Assembly (NCBI GenBank): GCA_040902725.1
Contig: JBBDWU010000052.1
Span: forward strand, 1 to 61,485
Source of the DNA: JACVRU01 sp040902725
GTDB taxonomy: Bacteria > Actinomycetota > Thermoleophilia > Gaiellales > Gaiellaceae
Direction of reading: 5' to 3'
Length of the DNA stretch: 61,485 nt
Position numbers and translations under genes: made by a program. Shown here in pieces: positions 1 through 8,818 of the stretch (the first letter of the stretch is position 1; each line of letters begins with the position of its first letter). The notes beneath the pieces were generated by a model. It worked only from the letters and a program-made list of their open reading frames with translations. It did not search any database and was not told the origin of the DNA.

Positions 1-1
1 G

Positions 2-3000
2 TACCGACGGCGTTCGCCATCGACGAACGGGTCCCTTCATTACGGTTCGACTTCTGAAGGGCCGATTCGATGGGAGCAGCTTCACCATCTCATCGGGGCC
101 GGAGATGATGCTGCAGCCCTGACGCTCGCGCAGCCGACGGAATTCAGGGCGCAGGCACATGCGCTTCGCGCGCTGCCCGCCATCGGGGTCGACATTCGAG
201 AGGCAACTCGGGTGGCTGTCCGTCGTCGCGATCTGAACGCTCTAGCTCGCCTGACGTTGGCGGCGCACGAGCTGGGCCAGCGTGAGTACCACCTGGAGTG
301 GTCTGTGAACTTGGCCCTCCTCCTCATTGAACTGGGAGAGGAGGAGATTGCGCTGGATCATCTGCGAGGCGACTTCGCGCTGCGCGAGTCGAAGAACGTG
401 GCTCTTCGCGCGGCACTACTCCTGCTTGAACGCGGCTTCGAGCTCGAGGCGCACCGACTCTTCGATCTCGCTGAACCTCTCGACCTACTGCGCGGCGAGC
501 CGGAGCATTACTTCCGCGCCGACGCCGAGATCGACACGCTTTTCGCATGGGCTGAAGTTGCGCCGTACTTCCGCCCGTTGGCAGCGATCGCCGAAACTGT
601 TCGCGCGCTTCGCGACGAGAGCTTTGGCTTCCGCGGGCGCGAGGATCGCGACCTCGCATCTCACTACCGAGCCCAGCTTCTGGCTTTCGCCGGGGTCGGC
701 GGCCTTTATGCCGGCCACGCCGACGAAGTAGACGCGCTGCTGGAGCAGTTCGACCGAACCGACTTCGAGCAGGCGACGGCCTGGCTGCGACTGGTAATCA
801 ACCGGTTCCTTATCGAGCGTGCGGGCAACGCGACTGCCCGTGAGCGGCTTGACGCTTCACTCTCGGAGGTCGAACCCGGGCACGTCGCCGATTGGATGCG
901 ACTCCGCGTCGCTGAAGAGCTGTTCCACCTCGGCGACCTTGACGGGAGCCGCACGTGGCTCGCCTCAGTCGATCCACCGTCGGCCCCTGAGGGAGGCGGC
1001 TACGACGAAGGCGCTCGCGCGTTCATGCCGATGCTGCGCTTTCACCGGCTTCGAACTGCACTTGGCTTGCCAATCGATCCAGAGACGATCGCTGAGCCGA
1101 GGAACTCCCACTACACGCTCCTGACCGCCGGGATAAGGGCGATCGTCCGGCTGGCCAACATTTGGGGGAGCGCTGTGGCGGGCGGTGGGACGACCGCGGA
1201 GGACTTCGTGTCCGAGGTCAGACAGATCATCGGCGTCCTCGACCGCCGCGCCAGTCGCGACGACCTCGGCTGGTATGCAATCGAAGCTGCGACGCCGGAG
1301 CTGCTCTCTCTCGTCGTGCACGCGGCGGCGGTCGCCGGAACAGATGCGCTCGAACCTCTAAAGACGCTGTTCCTTGAGCGTTGGCTCAACAAGAACCCGC
1401 CCGACGATGACGAGCTCCGTCGCGTGCTCCTTGCCTTCCTGGAGCACATTGGTGACGAACCCTGGATCGGCGACGAACTCGAGCGCTACGAGACCGGGAT
1501 GCTGCGGAACAAGGACGTGACCGGGCAAATCGATGCGTGCTTCGCCCAGGCACGGGCGTGGCTCCAACTCGGCCGGCGCGACAAGGCAAGGGAATTCACG
1601 CTACTCGGGTTCGCCCGTTCTTCCGGCGTTGGGTATCGGAAGGATTATCAGCTCAACACCTGGATCGAGCTGATGGGTCCGCTACTGAGAGAGACCGGTC
1701 GGGAGGCTGAGGTCGAGTGGCTCGCTCGAGCCCTCGCCCGACTCGACGAGTCCACTGAAGGACGTGCGAGCGCGCTTGCGACCGAGGAGCTGCTGCGACA
1801 GACGGCGGCCGCCCACCCTCGAACCGCTGTCCGAATCCTTCGGACGCTGCCTGGACAGGGCGTGCTGAGCGAGTGGGAGGCGCTCGCAGCCTTCCTCGAA
1901 GGGTTGGCAACCGCGCCCGAAAACGACTTGGCGTGGCTGTGCCTGCTCGAGGTCCTCGTTGCCACCGCCCGCAGCGCAGAGCCCTCAGCAGTACAAGCAC
2001 TCGCGAGAGCCGTCGAGCCCGAGCCGTTGCGATCGTGGCTGGAACGAATGACCGATCGTGTCAGCGTGCACGGGCTGCCGACCACGCGGCTTTACTGGCG
2101 CCGGGCGTTATCCGAGATCGCCAGGGGACGAGGCTTGAGCCTAGAAGCGGTCGGCCTGACAGCGGACGATCTCGAGCCGAGTGATCGCGCACCCCGAAGT
2201 CTGCGAGAGGAACCCAGTAGCTCAGACAGCAGCCCTGCGGACGAGGTCAGGACGCCAGCCGATCTGTTCGCAGCTCTCGAACTGGGATCGGTCGACGATT
2301 ACCGTCTTCAAGCCGCTGTCGAGCGGGTCGTAGATCAGCTCGACCGCGAGGAGGTCGTGCGGGTTTCCGACGCGTTCCGAGCGACGGATCGCGCCGCACT
2401 GATCTTCGCGCGCCTAGCGCGCCGCCTTGCCGCGCTCGGAGATACCGCGACCGCTCGAGCGTTTGCAGAGGAAGCCATCGCAGCGGGTCGCCCCTCGGGG
2501 TGGGTGCCATACATTGATGGCGGCACGCGAATCCGCCCACTCGAAGCGCTCGCACATGTCGATGCTTCGGCTGCGCGTGATCGTCTGTGGGAACTCCTCG
2601 AAGGGGACGCAGAAGACGAGAGCTTCAATCCAGGCGGTCTCGCCGACTCCTTCGAAGCCTTGGTCGTGATCGCCGACGACGGACAGGCGATACCCATCGC
2701 GTCCGACGTCCGCGACCACGTCCGCAGCCTGCTGGGAGCAGTCGCTGAGATCGACGACCTCGTCTCCGCCGATGATGTTGCCACCGTAGACGTAGCGGCA
2801 GCGTGCGCCACGGTCCTCGTCGACAACCTCCTGGCAAGGGACGCCATTCGAGCCGAGGCCGGCGCGCGCGCCTGCCTCGACGCAGCAACAGCGGGAGATG
2901 AGTCGATACTGCAGCGCCTCGCCGCAGCCGCACGTGACGGCGGCGAAGCGACCCGACGAGCTCTACATGTCCTTGCAGCGTCCGCGCTTCTGTCGGGACC

Positions 3001-3829
3001 AGCTGAACCTGCACTTTCGGCGCTGAGAGACGTCGCTGCATCGCCCCACTCCGAGGAGGACCGCCGATTAGCCGAAGACCTTGCCACGGAACTCGGAGCC
3101 GCGGAGGTAGGGTCGTCCGAGCAATCGGCCGAAGCCGAGGCATCGCTTCTCGGGCTGCTCAATCGGCCCGTTCAGCGCCCCGCGGAAGTCACCGGTGGAC
3201 CGCCGCCGCGGGAGACCAAAGCCGACGACTGGCTCGCGGGTGCCGCGGGTGGAACAGAAACGGCTCCTACCCACGCGGCTGGCGGCGTGATCATCGGCGA
3301 GTTCACCTCGCTCATCCGGCTCGAATGGGAATTGCCCCACGAGCGTCGAGAGCAGGCGGCAGTGCCGGCAGATTCGACCGAGCCAGAACGCGTCCCCTTC
3401 GTCATGAACATCCCAATGCGCAGCTACCACCTGCTCGGAGCGAACGACGACTTAGCCGACGAGCTCGGGGACGCCTTGGTCTTCAACTTCACGGAGCCGG
3501 GCGATGACCCGTGGTCTTCCCTCGGAGCAGCGCTCAACCCTCTCGTGGCGAGGCAAGTCGGCTGGCGCCCGTCGGACGGGCTGCTCGCATGGGAGGATGC
3601 TGAGGGCCAGCGCATGTGCTGGAGCATCTGGTGGCGCGACGGTCATCGCGACCACAGGCCGCCCAGCTTCGATGACCTGATCGGCGAGGGCTGGATTGTC
3701 GTGGCGACGCCGGAGGCCGTGCGGCAGATAGAAGATCGCTTAGGGCCGCTCGAGCGCTTCGTTGAAGTAACGCGGTACGCCTCGTACAGACACGAGACGG
3801 GATCGGTGCGTCGACCGCTGGACACGTAG
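2..3829 (+). CDS. Very large helical-repeat protein, 5' end outside the window
   Basis: The frame is open from base 2 to the TAG at 3827-3829, so at least 1275 residues are present and the N-terminus is cut by the window edge. A GTG at 212 could start a 1205-aa product, but the sequence before it (residues such as RWEQLHHLIGAGDDAAALTL) already looks coding. Nearly the whole length is Leu/Ala/Arg/Glu-rich amphipathic helix pairs resembling TPR/HEAT-like arrays. The last 200 residues turn into a mixed Trp/Gly-rich domain (GWRPSDGLLAW, MCWSIWWRDGH). No NTPase motif is visible in the visible part. Long C-terminal helical arrays like this are common in STAND/NACHT-type ATPases, so a sensor role is possible but is inference. 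GC content is visibly lower than in the core genes to the right. The neighbour is a convergent UvrD-like helicase 94 bp away. I do not recognise a family. Confidence 0.75.
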   Translation, partial: YRRRSPSTNGSLHYGSTSEGPIRWEQLHHLIGAGDDAAALTLAQPTEFRAQAHALRALPAIGVDIREATRVAVRRRDLNALARLTLAAHELGQREYHLEWSVNLALLLIELGEEEIALDHLRGDFALRESKNVALRAALLLLERGFELEAHRLFDLAEPLDLLRGEPEHYFRADAEIDTLFAWAEVAPYFRPLAAIAETVRALRDESFGFRGREDRDLASHYRAQLLAFAGVGGLYAGHADEVDALLEQFDRTDFEQATAWLRLVINRFLIERAGNATARERLDASLSEVEPGHVADWMRLRVAEELFHLGDLDGSRTWLASVDPPSAPEGGGYDEGARAFMPMLRFHRLRTALGLPIDPETIAEPRNSHYTLLTAGIRAIVRLANIWGSAVAGGGTTAEDFVSEVRQIIGVLDRRASRDDLGWYAIEAATPELLSLVVHAAAVAGTDALEPLKTLFLERWLNKNPPDDDELRRVLLAFLEHIGDEPWIGDELERYETGMLRNKDVTGQIDACFAQARAWLQLGRRDKAREFTLLGFARSSGVGYRKDYQLNTWIELMGPLLRETGREAEVEWLARALARLDESTEGRASALATEELLRQTAAAHPRTAVRILRTLPGQGVLSEWEALAAFLEGLATAPENDLAWLCLLEVLVATARSAEPSAVQALARAVEPEPLRSWLERMTDRVSVHGLPTTRLYWRRALSEIARGRGLSLEAVGLTADDLEPSDRAPRSLREEPSSSDSSPADEVRTPADLFAALELGSVDDYRLQAAVERVVDQLDREEVVRVSDAFRATDRAALIFARLARRLAALGDTATARAFAEEAIAAGRPSGWVPYIDGGTRIRPLEALAHVDASAARDRLWELLEGDAEDESFNPGGLADSFEALVVIADDGQAIPIASDVRDHVRSLLGAVAEIDDLVSADDVATVDVAAACATVLVDNLLARDAIRAEAGARACLDAATAGDESILQRLAAAARDGGEATRRALHVLAASALLSGPAEPALSALRDVAASPHSEEDRRLAEDLATELGAAEVGSSEQSAEAEASLLGLLNRPVQRPAEVTGGPPPRETKADDWLAGAAGGTETAPTHAAGGVIIGEFTSLIRLEWELPHERREQAAVPADSTEPERVPFVMNIPMRSYHLLGANDDLADELGDALVFNFTEPGDDPWSSLGAALNPLVARQVGWRPSDGLLAWEDAEGQRMCWSIWWRDGHRDHRPPSFDDLIGEGWIVVATPEAVRQIEDRLGPLERFVEVTRYASYRHETGSVRRPLDT

Positions 3830-3923
3830 TCGCCAACTCGGTGCAGCTCCAGCATCCCGGCGCGAAGCATCTAGCCCTGGGAGCTTGTGCGGCCTTGGGC
3901 CGCCAGCCCTGGTCGGCTTGCCG

Positions 3924-5978
3924 TTACAGGCGGTCGCAGTCGTCCACGATCGCCTGCACTTCGGTGGGAGAAAGGCCGCCACCTCCTCGATACGTGAATG
4001 CGCCTCCTAGGGAGTTCGCGAACCGGGACGGCGTCATCTGAGTGAACTGACCGAATCGCATTCGCGTACCCGCGTAGCTGATGATGCATGCGGCGCGGGC
4101 ACGCGAGATTGACACGTACAGCAGCCGGGCCGCCTCGAGCACGAAGCCGGGGTACGGGCGCCGGAACTCTCCGGGGAAGACCTCCTCCTCGAGTCCCGGA
4201 ATGAACACGATGCGCGCGCTAAGGCCCTTCGCCCGGTGCATGGTCATCATGCGAACCCGTGCCGGCATGACATCCGCCTCGGCTTCTGGGAGGCCCAGCC
4301 GAGTGAAGGCGGCTCGCAGGAAATCCGCCTGCTGCTCGTCCGTGTCGGCCCAGAGATAGTCGCGGACCTCGCCAAGCGTCAGATCGGGCGGCAAGCTGAC
4401 TGTGTTGTCAATCCATGCATCGCGCGCCGTTAGCCCGAGACGGTCTTCGAGCAGCTGCCGAATCTCTGCATCACGCCCACCAAGCTCGTCGTCCGCCTCC
4501 CAGTCCGCGAAGCGTGCGATGAAATCCCGAGCCGACGTGAGAGCAGCCGTCTGCCGAGCGTTGAAGACGCCGGCGGGCAGCGGGTCGTGAAAGAGGGCGC
4601 GATAGTTCAGGTTGTTGGCGATCGTCGCGGCAGCGATCGCGTTGCACGTGCCAACCCCCACGCCCCGTACGAGACCGAGCACGATGCGATGGGCGACGTA
4701 ATCGTTTCCGTCACACACGATGCGGAGAATCGCGAGCGCGAGGCGTCCTTCATCGGTATCGGCGTGGGCTGCAGGCTGTGGTGGGTCGTAGTCGATCCCT
4801 GCCTCATCGAATGCAGCCACGAGCTCGCTAGCGAGAGCGCGTCGATCGCTGATGAGGACGAGAATCTCGCGCGCGGGTACTCCAGCCGCCAGCAAGTCTC
4901 GGCAGGAGGCTGCAAGCGCAGTTGCTTCTGCTCGGCCACTCGGGAAGCGCCAGCGGTGGAGCAGGCCCGCGACTGGCGGGTCTGACGCCTCGTACATCGA
5001 TTGCAGCGCTTTCGGGATGCGGTTCGGGAGTGGATGTGCGGCGATCAACACCGTCGCGCCATCAAGTACGCGCGGCGTGCAGCGAAAGCAGTCGGCGAGG
5101 TTATGGTCGCCTGCGCCAGCGTATGTCTGGGTGAACTGCTGGATGCCTCGCGGCGACGCGAATCGGAACGAGTAGATGCTCTGGTCGTCGTCGCCCGCGA
5201 CGAACGTCGTCACGCCCCGTTGGATCAGCTGATCGATGAACTCGAGGTCGCATGGGTTTAGGTCCTGGAACTCATCCACGATGAGCTGCTCGATGTCGAG
5301 CAGCTCGACTGGATCGAGGTTGCCGGCTGCGATGCTCTCCACGCATTTCCTGACGATTTCCCCGGGCAGCACGCACGCGTACGTCTGCGTCCGCGGTGAG
5401 TGGAACGCTCGGAACGTGTCCCGCTCTGGCTGGCTGATCGGCGGGTCGGGCGGGATGAAGTTCGGTGGGTCGTGTGTGCCGGTGCTCCAGTAAGCCTCGT
5501 GGTCGCGGCGAAGTTCGCCGCACCGACCTGGGGGCCGGCCGGAGACGGTCGAGAACTCGGCGTCGAAGATGCCCTTGAGTTCCCACTCGTCCATCACCAT
5601 CGGTCCGGCTGGATACGCGGCGAGTAGCCCTGCCCCGCGCAGGATGCGCAGCGCTAGTGAGTGCAGGGTCGAGACGCTGACGTCCTCGCCTGCGATGCCG
5701 TTGCGCGCACAGTAGGCGCGCACGCGCCGCCGCAGATCGCTGGCTGCGGCGCGAGTGAACGAAACCGCGAAGACGCGTGACGCTTCGATGCCGCGATCGG
5801 TGATCAGCCAGCGGACCCGCTCTTCAACCGCCGACGACTTGCCAGTGCCTGGGCCAGCGACGACGCGGACCGCGTTGCCGGCGTCGTGAGCGGCTGCATG
5901 CTGCACAGCCTCGGCTGCAGCGATCTGCTGCGGACGGATCGGCGTAGAGAACCCCCTGTGGTCGCGGCTGGGCCCCAA
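3924..5978 (-). CDS. UvrD/Rep-type superfamily 1 DNA helicase
   Basis: This 684-aa protein has the ordered SF1A helicase motifs. Walker A is GPGTGKS (residues 42-48), motif Ia is SFTRAAASDLRRR (about 73-85), the DEFQ box is at 235-238, and GDDDQSIYSFRF starts at 262. Near the C-terminus are MTMHRAKGL (motif V) and YVSISRA (motif VI). It should be an ATP-dependent 3'-5' DNA translocase/helicase. It is shorter than PcrA/UvrD, has no nuclease domain, and lacks the housekeeping context, so it is probably an accessory helicase. The start is a TTG at 5978; no ATG or GTG lies between it and the Walker A region. It is convergent with the truncated large protein and lies on the 3' side of tRNA-Gly. 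GC is lower than in the core genes. GajB-like or other defence helicases are alternatives, but no partner nuclease is visible. Confidence 0.85.
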   Translation of the reverse strand: MGPSRDHRGFSTPIRPQQIAAAEAVQHAAAHDAGNAVRVVAGPGTGKSSAVEERVRWLITDRGIEASRVFAVSFTRAAASDLRRRVRAYCARNGIAGEDVSVSTLHSLALRILRGAGLLAAYPAGPMVMDEWELKGIFDAEFSTVSGRPPGRCGELRRDHEAYWSTGTHDPPNFIPPDPPISQPERDTFRAFHSPRTQTYACVLPGEIVRKCVESIAAGNLDPVELLDIEQLIVDEFQDLNPCDLEFIDQLIQRGVTTFVAGDDDQSIYSFRFASPRGIQQFTQTYAGAGDHNLADCFRCTPRVLDGATVLIAAHPLPNRIPKALQSMYEASDPPVAGLLHRWRFPSGRAEATALAASCRDLLAAGVPAREILVLISDRRALASELVAAFDEAGIDYDPPQPAAHADTDEGRLALAILRIVCDGNDYVAHRIVLGLVRGVGVGTCNAIAAATIANNLNYRALFHDPLPAGVFNARQTAALTSARDFIARFADWEADDELGGRDAEIRQLLEDRLGLTARDAWIDNTVSLPPDLTLGEVRDYLWADTDEQQADFLRAAFTRLGLPEAEADVMPARVRMMTMHRAKGLSARIVFIPGLEEEVFPGEFRRPYPGFVLEAARLLYVSISRARAACIISYAGTRMRFGQFTQMTPSRFANSLGGAFTYRGGGGLSPTEVQAIVDDCDRL

Positions 5979-6261
5979 CTAAGCGCAGGCTGGTGCCTGT
6001 TGTCAAGGGTTGGACCTGCCTGTGGGCTAGCGGGAACCCCTCCGCCGGCACATGGCTCGACCCACCCACCAGCTCGGGCAGAGAGAGCTGCTGTCTACTG
6101 TGGTCTTATCGGAAGGTGATGAGACGCGGTCAGCTCGATAAGACGGAGATGTCGGTTTGACGGAGGCAGGCCGTAGCCCTAACGCGAGATGGCGAGCAGA
6201 ACGGCCCCGGCCGACGTGGCATTTGCGGGAACGAGGAGGGGGTAAACTTGGACCGTCGAAG

Positions 6262-6334
6262 AGCGGACGACGGGGATCGAACCCGCGACCTCAGGCTTGG
6301 GAAGCCCGCGCTCTACCATCTGAGCTACGTCCGC
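6262..6334 (-). tRNA. tRNA-Gly, anticodon CCC
   Basis: The reverse complement folds into a complete cloverleaf. The acceptor stem GCGGACG pairs with CGTCCGC, the D stem is GCTC/GAGC, and the anticodon stem CGGGC/GCCTG encloses loop TTCCCAA, giving anticodon CCC. The T stem GCGGG/CCCGT carries loop TTCGATC. The discriminator is T and no CCA is encoded. Its 3' end faces the lower-GC accessory segment at 1-6261, the usual orientation for integration at a tRNA 3' end. Confidence 0.95.
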
Positions 6335-6392
6335 GCTGCGCGGATTCTAGCCTCGATATCCTCGCTCCCAGACCGAGCGAAGGAGACCGACG

Positions 6393-7427
6393 ATGGCCGT
6401 ACTGGAGCTTCAGGACCTCGAGTCGACCGCCCGTGAGCTGGTCGCGCCCGGCAAGGGAATCCTCGCCGCCGACGAGTCGAGCGGGACGATCGAGAAGCGC
6501 TTCAAGTCGATCGACGTGGAGTCGACCGAGGACAACCGGCGCAGCTACCGGAACCTGCTCTTCACGACGCAGGGAGTCGAGGAGTTCATCAGCGGCGTCA
6601 TCCTCTACGACGAGACGCTGCGCCAGTCGAGCGACGACGGCACGCCGTTCGCGAAGCTGCTGGCCGACCGGGGGATCATCCCCGGGATCAAGGTGGACGC
6701 GGGCGCGAAGCCGCTCGCGAACGCGGAGGGCGAGACGGTCACCGAGGGCCTCGACGGGCTGCGGGAGCGGCTGAACGAGTACCGCGAGCTCGGCGCGCGC
6801 TTCACCAAGTGGCGCGCGGTGATCTCGATCGGGCCGGCGATCCCGAGCGAGTACTGCCTCTGGACGAACGCGCACGCGCTCGCGCGCTTCGCGGCGCTCT
6901 CACAGGAGGCGGGGCTCGTGCCGATCGTCGAGCCCGAGGTGCTGATGGACGGCGACCACACGATCGAGCGCGCGTTCGACGTCACGTCGCGGGCGCTGCA
7001 CGCCGTCTTCACGGAGCTGCGCGACCAGCGCGTCCACTTCGAGCAGATGCTGCTCAAGCCGAACATGGTGCTGTCCGGCTACGACGGCTCCGAGCAGGCC
7101 GGCCACGACGAGGTCGCCGAGGCAACGCTGAAGTGCTTCTACCGGCACGTCCCGGCGGCCGTGCCCGGGATCGTCTTCCTCTCGGGCGGGCAGTCGGACG
7201 AGGACGCGACGGCGAACCTGAGCGCGATGAACGCGCGCGGGCCGCACCCGTGGGAGCTGTCGTTCTCCTATGGGCGCGCGCTCCAGGCACCGGCGCTGAA
7301 GGCCTGGCTCGGCGAGGCGGCGAACGTGGAGTCCGCCCAGCAGGCCTTCTACCGGCGGGCGAAGTTCAACGGCGCGGCGCGGTTCGGGCAGTACGCGCCC
7401 GAGTGGGAGACCGCCGAGGCGTCCTAA
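6393..7427 (+). CDS. fda: Fructose-bisphosphate aldolase, class I
   Basis: Predicted to cleave fructose 1,6-bisphosphate reversibly to dihydroxyacetone phosphate and glyceraldehyde 3-phosphate in glycolysis/gluconeogenesis. The 344-aa protein has the class I signature: an N-terminal GKGILAADESSGTI segment and the Schiff-base lysine in LLKPNMV (K222). The class I length matches. The ATG is preceded by a clear ribosome binding site AAGGAGA (6380-6386) with 6 nt spacing. Its TAA stop overlaps the TAG stop of the convergent fructose-1,6-bisphosphatase glpX by 4 bp, so the genes for two opposing enzymes share their 3' ends. The other lower-glycolysis genes follow at 14492-18684. Confidence 0.96.
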   Translation: MAVLELQDLESTARELVAPGKGILAADESSGTIEKRFKSIDVESTEDNRRSYRNLLFTTQGVEEFISGVILYDETLRQSSDDGTPFAKLLADRGIIPGIKVDAGAKPLANAEGETVTEGLDGLRERLNEYRELGARFTKWRAVISIGPAIPSEYCLWTNAHALARFAALSQEAGLVPIVEPEVLMDGDHTIERAFDVTSRALHAVFTELRDQRVHFEQMLLKPNMVLSGYDGSEQAGHDEVAEATLKCFYRHVPAAVPGIVFLSGGQSDEDATANLSAMNARGPHPWELSFSYGRALQAPALKAWLGEAANVESAQQAFYRRAKFNGAARFGQYAPEWETAEAS

Positions 7428-8410
7428 TACTCGAGGCCGGTGAAGCGGGAGAGCTTTTCGAAGGCGTGATGTGCCTCGATCCGCCGGACGGTGCCCGATC
7501 GTGAGCGGATGACGAGCGAGTCCGTGACCGCGCCCTCCCGCGTGTAGCGGACGCCGCTCAGCAGCGCCCCGGTCGTCACGCCCGTCGCCGCGACGAAGAG
7601 GTCGTCGCCGGCGACCAGGTCGTTCGTCGTCAGGACGCGATCCGGGTCGAGGCCCGCGTCGACGAGCCGCTGCCGCTCCTCGTCGTCGCGCGGCCACAGG
7701 CGCCCCTGGAGCGCGCCGCCGAACGATTTGACGGCGCAGGCGGCGATGACGCCCTCGGGCGTGCCGCCGATCCCCATCAGCAGGTCGACGCCGCTACCCG
7801 GCTGGGCGGCCGCGATCGCGGGAGCCACGTCCCCGTCGGGGATGAGCATCACCCTCGCGCCGCACTCGCGCAGCTCCCCGATCAGCTGCTCGTGCCGCGG
7901 CCGGTCGAGGACGACGACCGAGAGGTCCTCGGGCCGCACGCCTTTCGCCTTCGCGACGCGCCGCACGTTCTCGGCGGGGGGCGCCTCGATGTCGATCGCG
8001 TCCCCTGCCTCGGGGCCGACCGCGATCTTGTCCATGTAGACCGCCGCCCCGGGGAAGAAGAGCGTTCCGCGCTCGGCGAGCGCGATCACCGCGATCGCGT
8101 TCGGCAGCCCGAGCGCCGTCAGCCGCGTCCCCTCGAGCGGGTCGACGGCCACGTCCACCGCCGGGCCGGAGCCGCTGCCCACCCGCTCGCCGTTGTAGAG
8201 CATCGGCGCCTCGTCCTTCTCGCCCTCGCCGATCACGACGATGCCGTCCATCTGCACGGTGTCGAGCATCAGCCGCATGGCGTCGACGGCTGCCTGGTCG
8301 GCGCGCTCCTTCTCCCCCCGTCCGATCCAGCGGCCGGCCGCCATCGCGGCGGCCTCGGTGACACGGACGAGCTCGAGCGCGAGGTTCCTGTCCGGCTTGC
8401 CGTCCGTCAC
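7424..8410 (-). CDS. glpX: Fructose-1,6-bisphosphatase, class II (GlpX)
   Basis: Hydrolyses fructose 1,6-bisphosphate to fructose 6-phosphate, the gluconeogenic counter-reaction to phosphofructokinase. The 328-aa length is typical. GlpX metal and substrate motifs are present: GEGEKDEAPML (61-71) and DPLEGT with D90/E93. The GTG start at 8410 overlaps the stop of the upstream small membrane protein as GTGA, suggesting translational coupling. Convergent with the class I aldolase, with a 4-bp overlap of stops. Confidence 0.96.
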   Translation of the reverse strand: MTDGKPDRNLALELVRVTEAAAMAAGRWIGRGEKERADQAAVDAMRLMLDTVQMDGIVVIGEGEKDEAPMLYNGERVGSGSGPAVDVAVDPLEGTRLTALGLPNAIAVIALAERGTLFFPGAAVYMDKIAVGPEAGDAIDIEAPPAENVRRVAKAKGVRPEDLSVVVLDRPRHEQLIGELRECGARVMLIPDGDVAPAIAAAQPGSGVDLLMGIGGTPEGVIAACAVKSFGGALQGRLWPRDDEERQRLVDAGLDPDRVLTTNDLVAGDDLFVAATGVTTGALLSGVRYTREGAVTDSLVIRSRSGTVRRIEAHHAFEKLSRFTGLEY

Positions 8411-8769
8411 GCAGCCGGGACTCTACTGCGCGCCGCCCGGGCGGCCAGCGACCCCGCGAGACCCAGAACGGCCAGCGCATTGACAGCGTGCAGGGAGGCG
8501 ACCCAGGCGCTCGTGTCCACCAGCTGGGAGAGCACCATCTGGAGCAGCATCGCACCGAAGAGCAGCGCGCCGAGCACGAGCGACTGCCGCGCGAGCGCGG
8601 CCACGACGAGGATCGCGAGCGACCCGGCCACGAGCCCGAAGCCGAAGGCCGAATGGAGGTCCCAGCTCTCGGCGCCGAACGCGCCGGCGCCGGCGAAGAA
8701 GAACTGGACGACGAGCGCGGCGAGGAACAGCCGGACGAGCCAGGTCAGGGCGCTACGGGCCTGCAGCAT
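8407..8769 (-). CDS. Small four-helix membrane protein, DUF6220-like
   Basis: A 120-aa protein with about four hydrophobic segments (roughly residues 8-30, 40-60, 63-84 and 90-110) and an Arg-rich tail. The FFFAGAGAFG and HSAFGFGLV segments resemble the DUF6220 family, an uncharacterised membrane family; this is from memory of the pattern, not a search. Its stop overlaps the glpX start (GTGA), so it probably shares a transcript with glpX. A membrane role unrelated to sugar phosphate metabolism is possible. Confidence 0.7.
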   Translation of the reverse strand: MLQARSALTWLVRLFLAALVVQFFFAGAGAFGAESWDLHSAFGFGLVAGSLAILVVAALARQSLVLGALLFGAMLLQMVLSQLVDTSAWVASLHAVNALAVLGLAGSLAARAARSRVPAA

Positions 8770-8818
8770 CGGTTCCCTCCGGAGACGGGTGACGGGGCGC
8801 GCGCTGATCGTAACCGTG

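Noticed and set aside
6262..6334. Attachment-site duplication of the tRNA-Gly 3' end within 1-6261
   Set aside because: By eye no second copy of the tRNA 3' segment is present in the window; the other end would lie further left.
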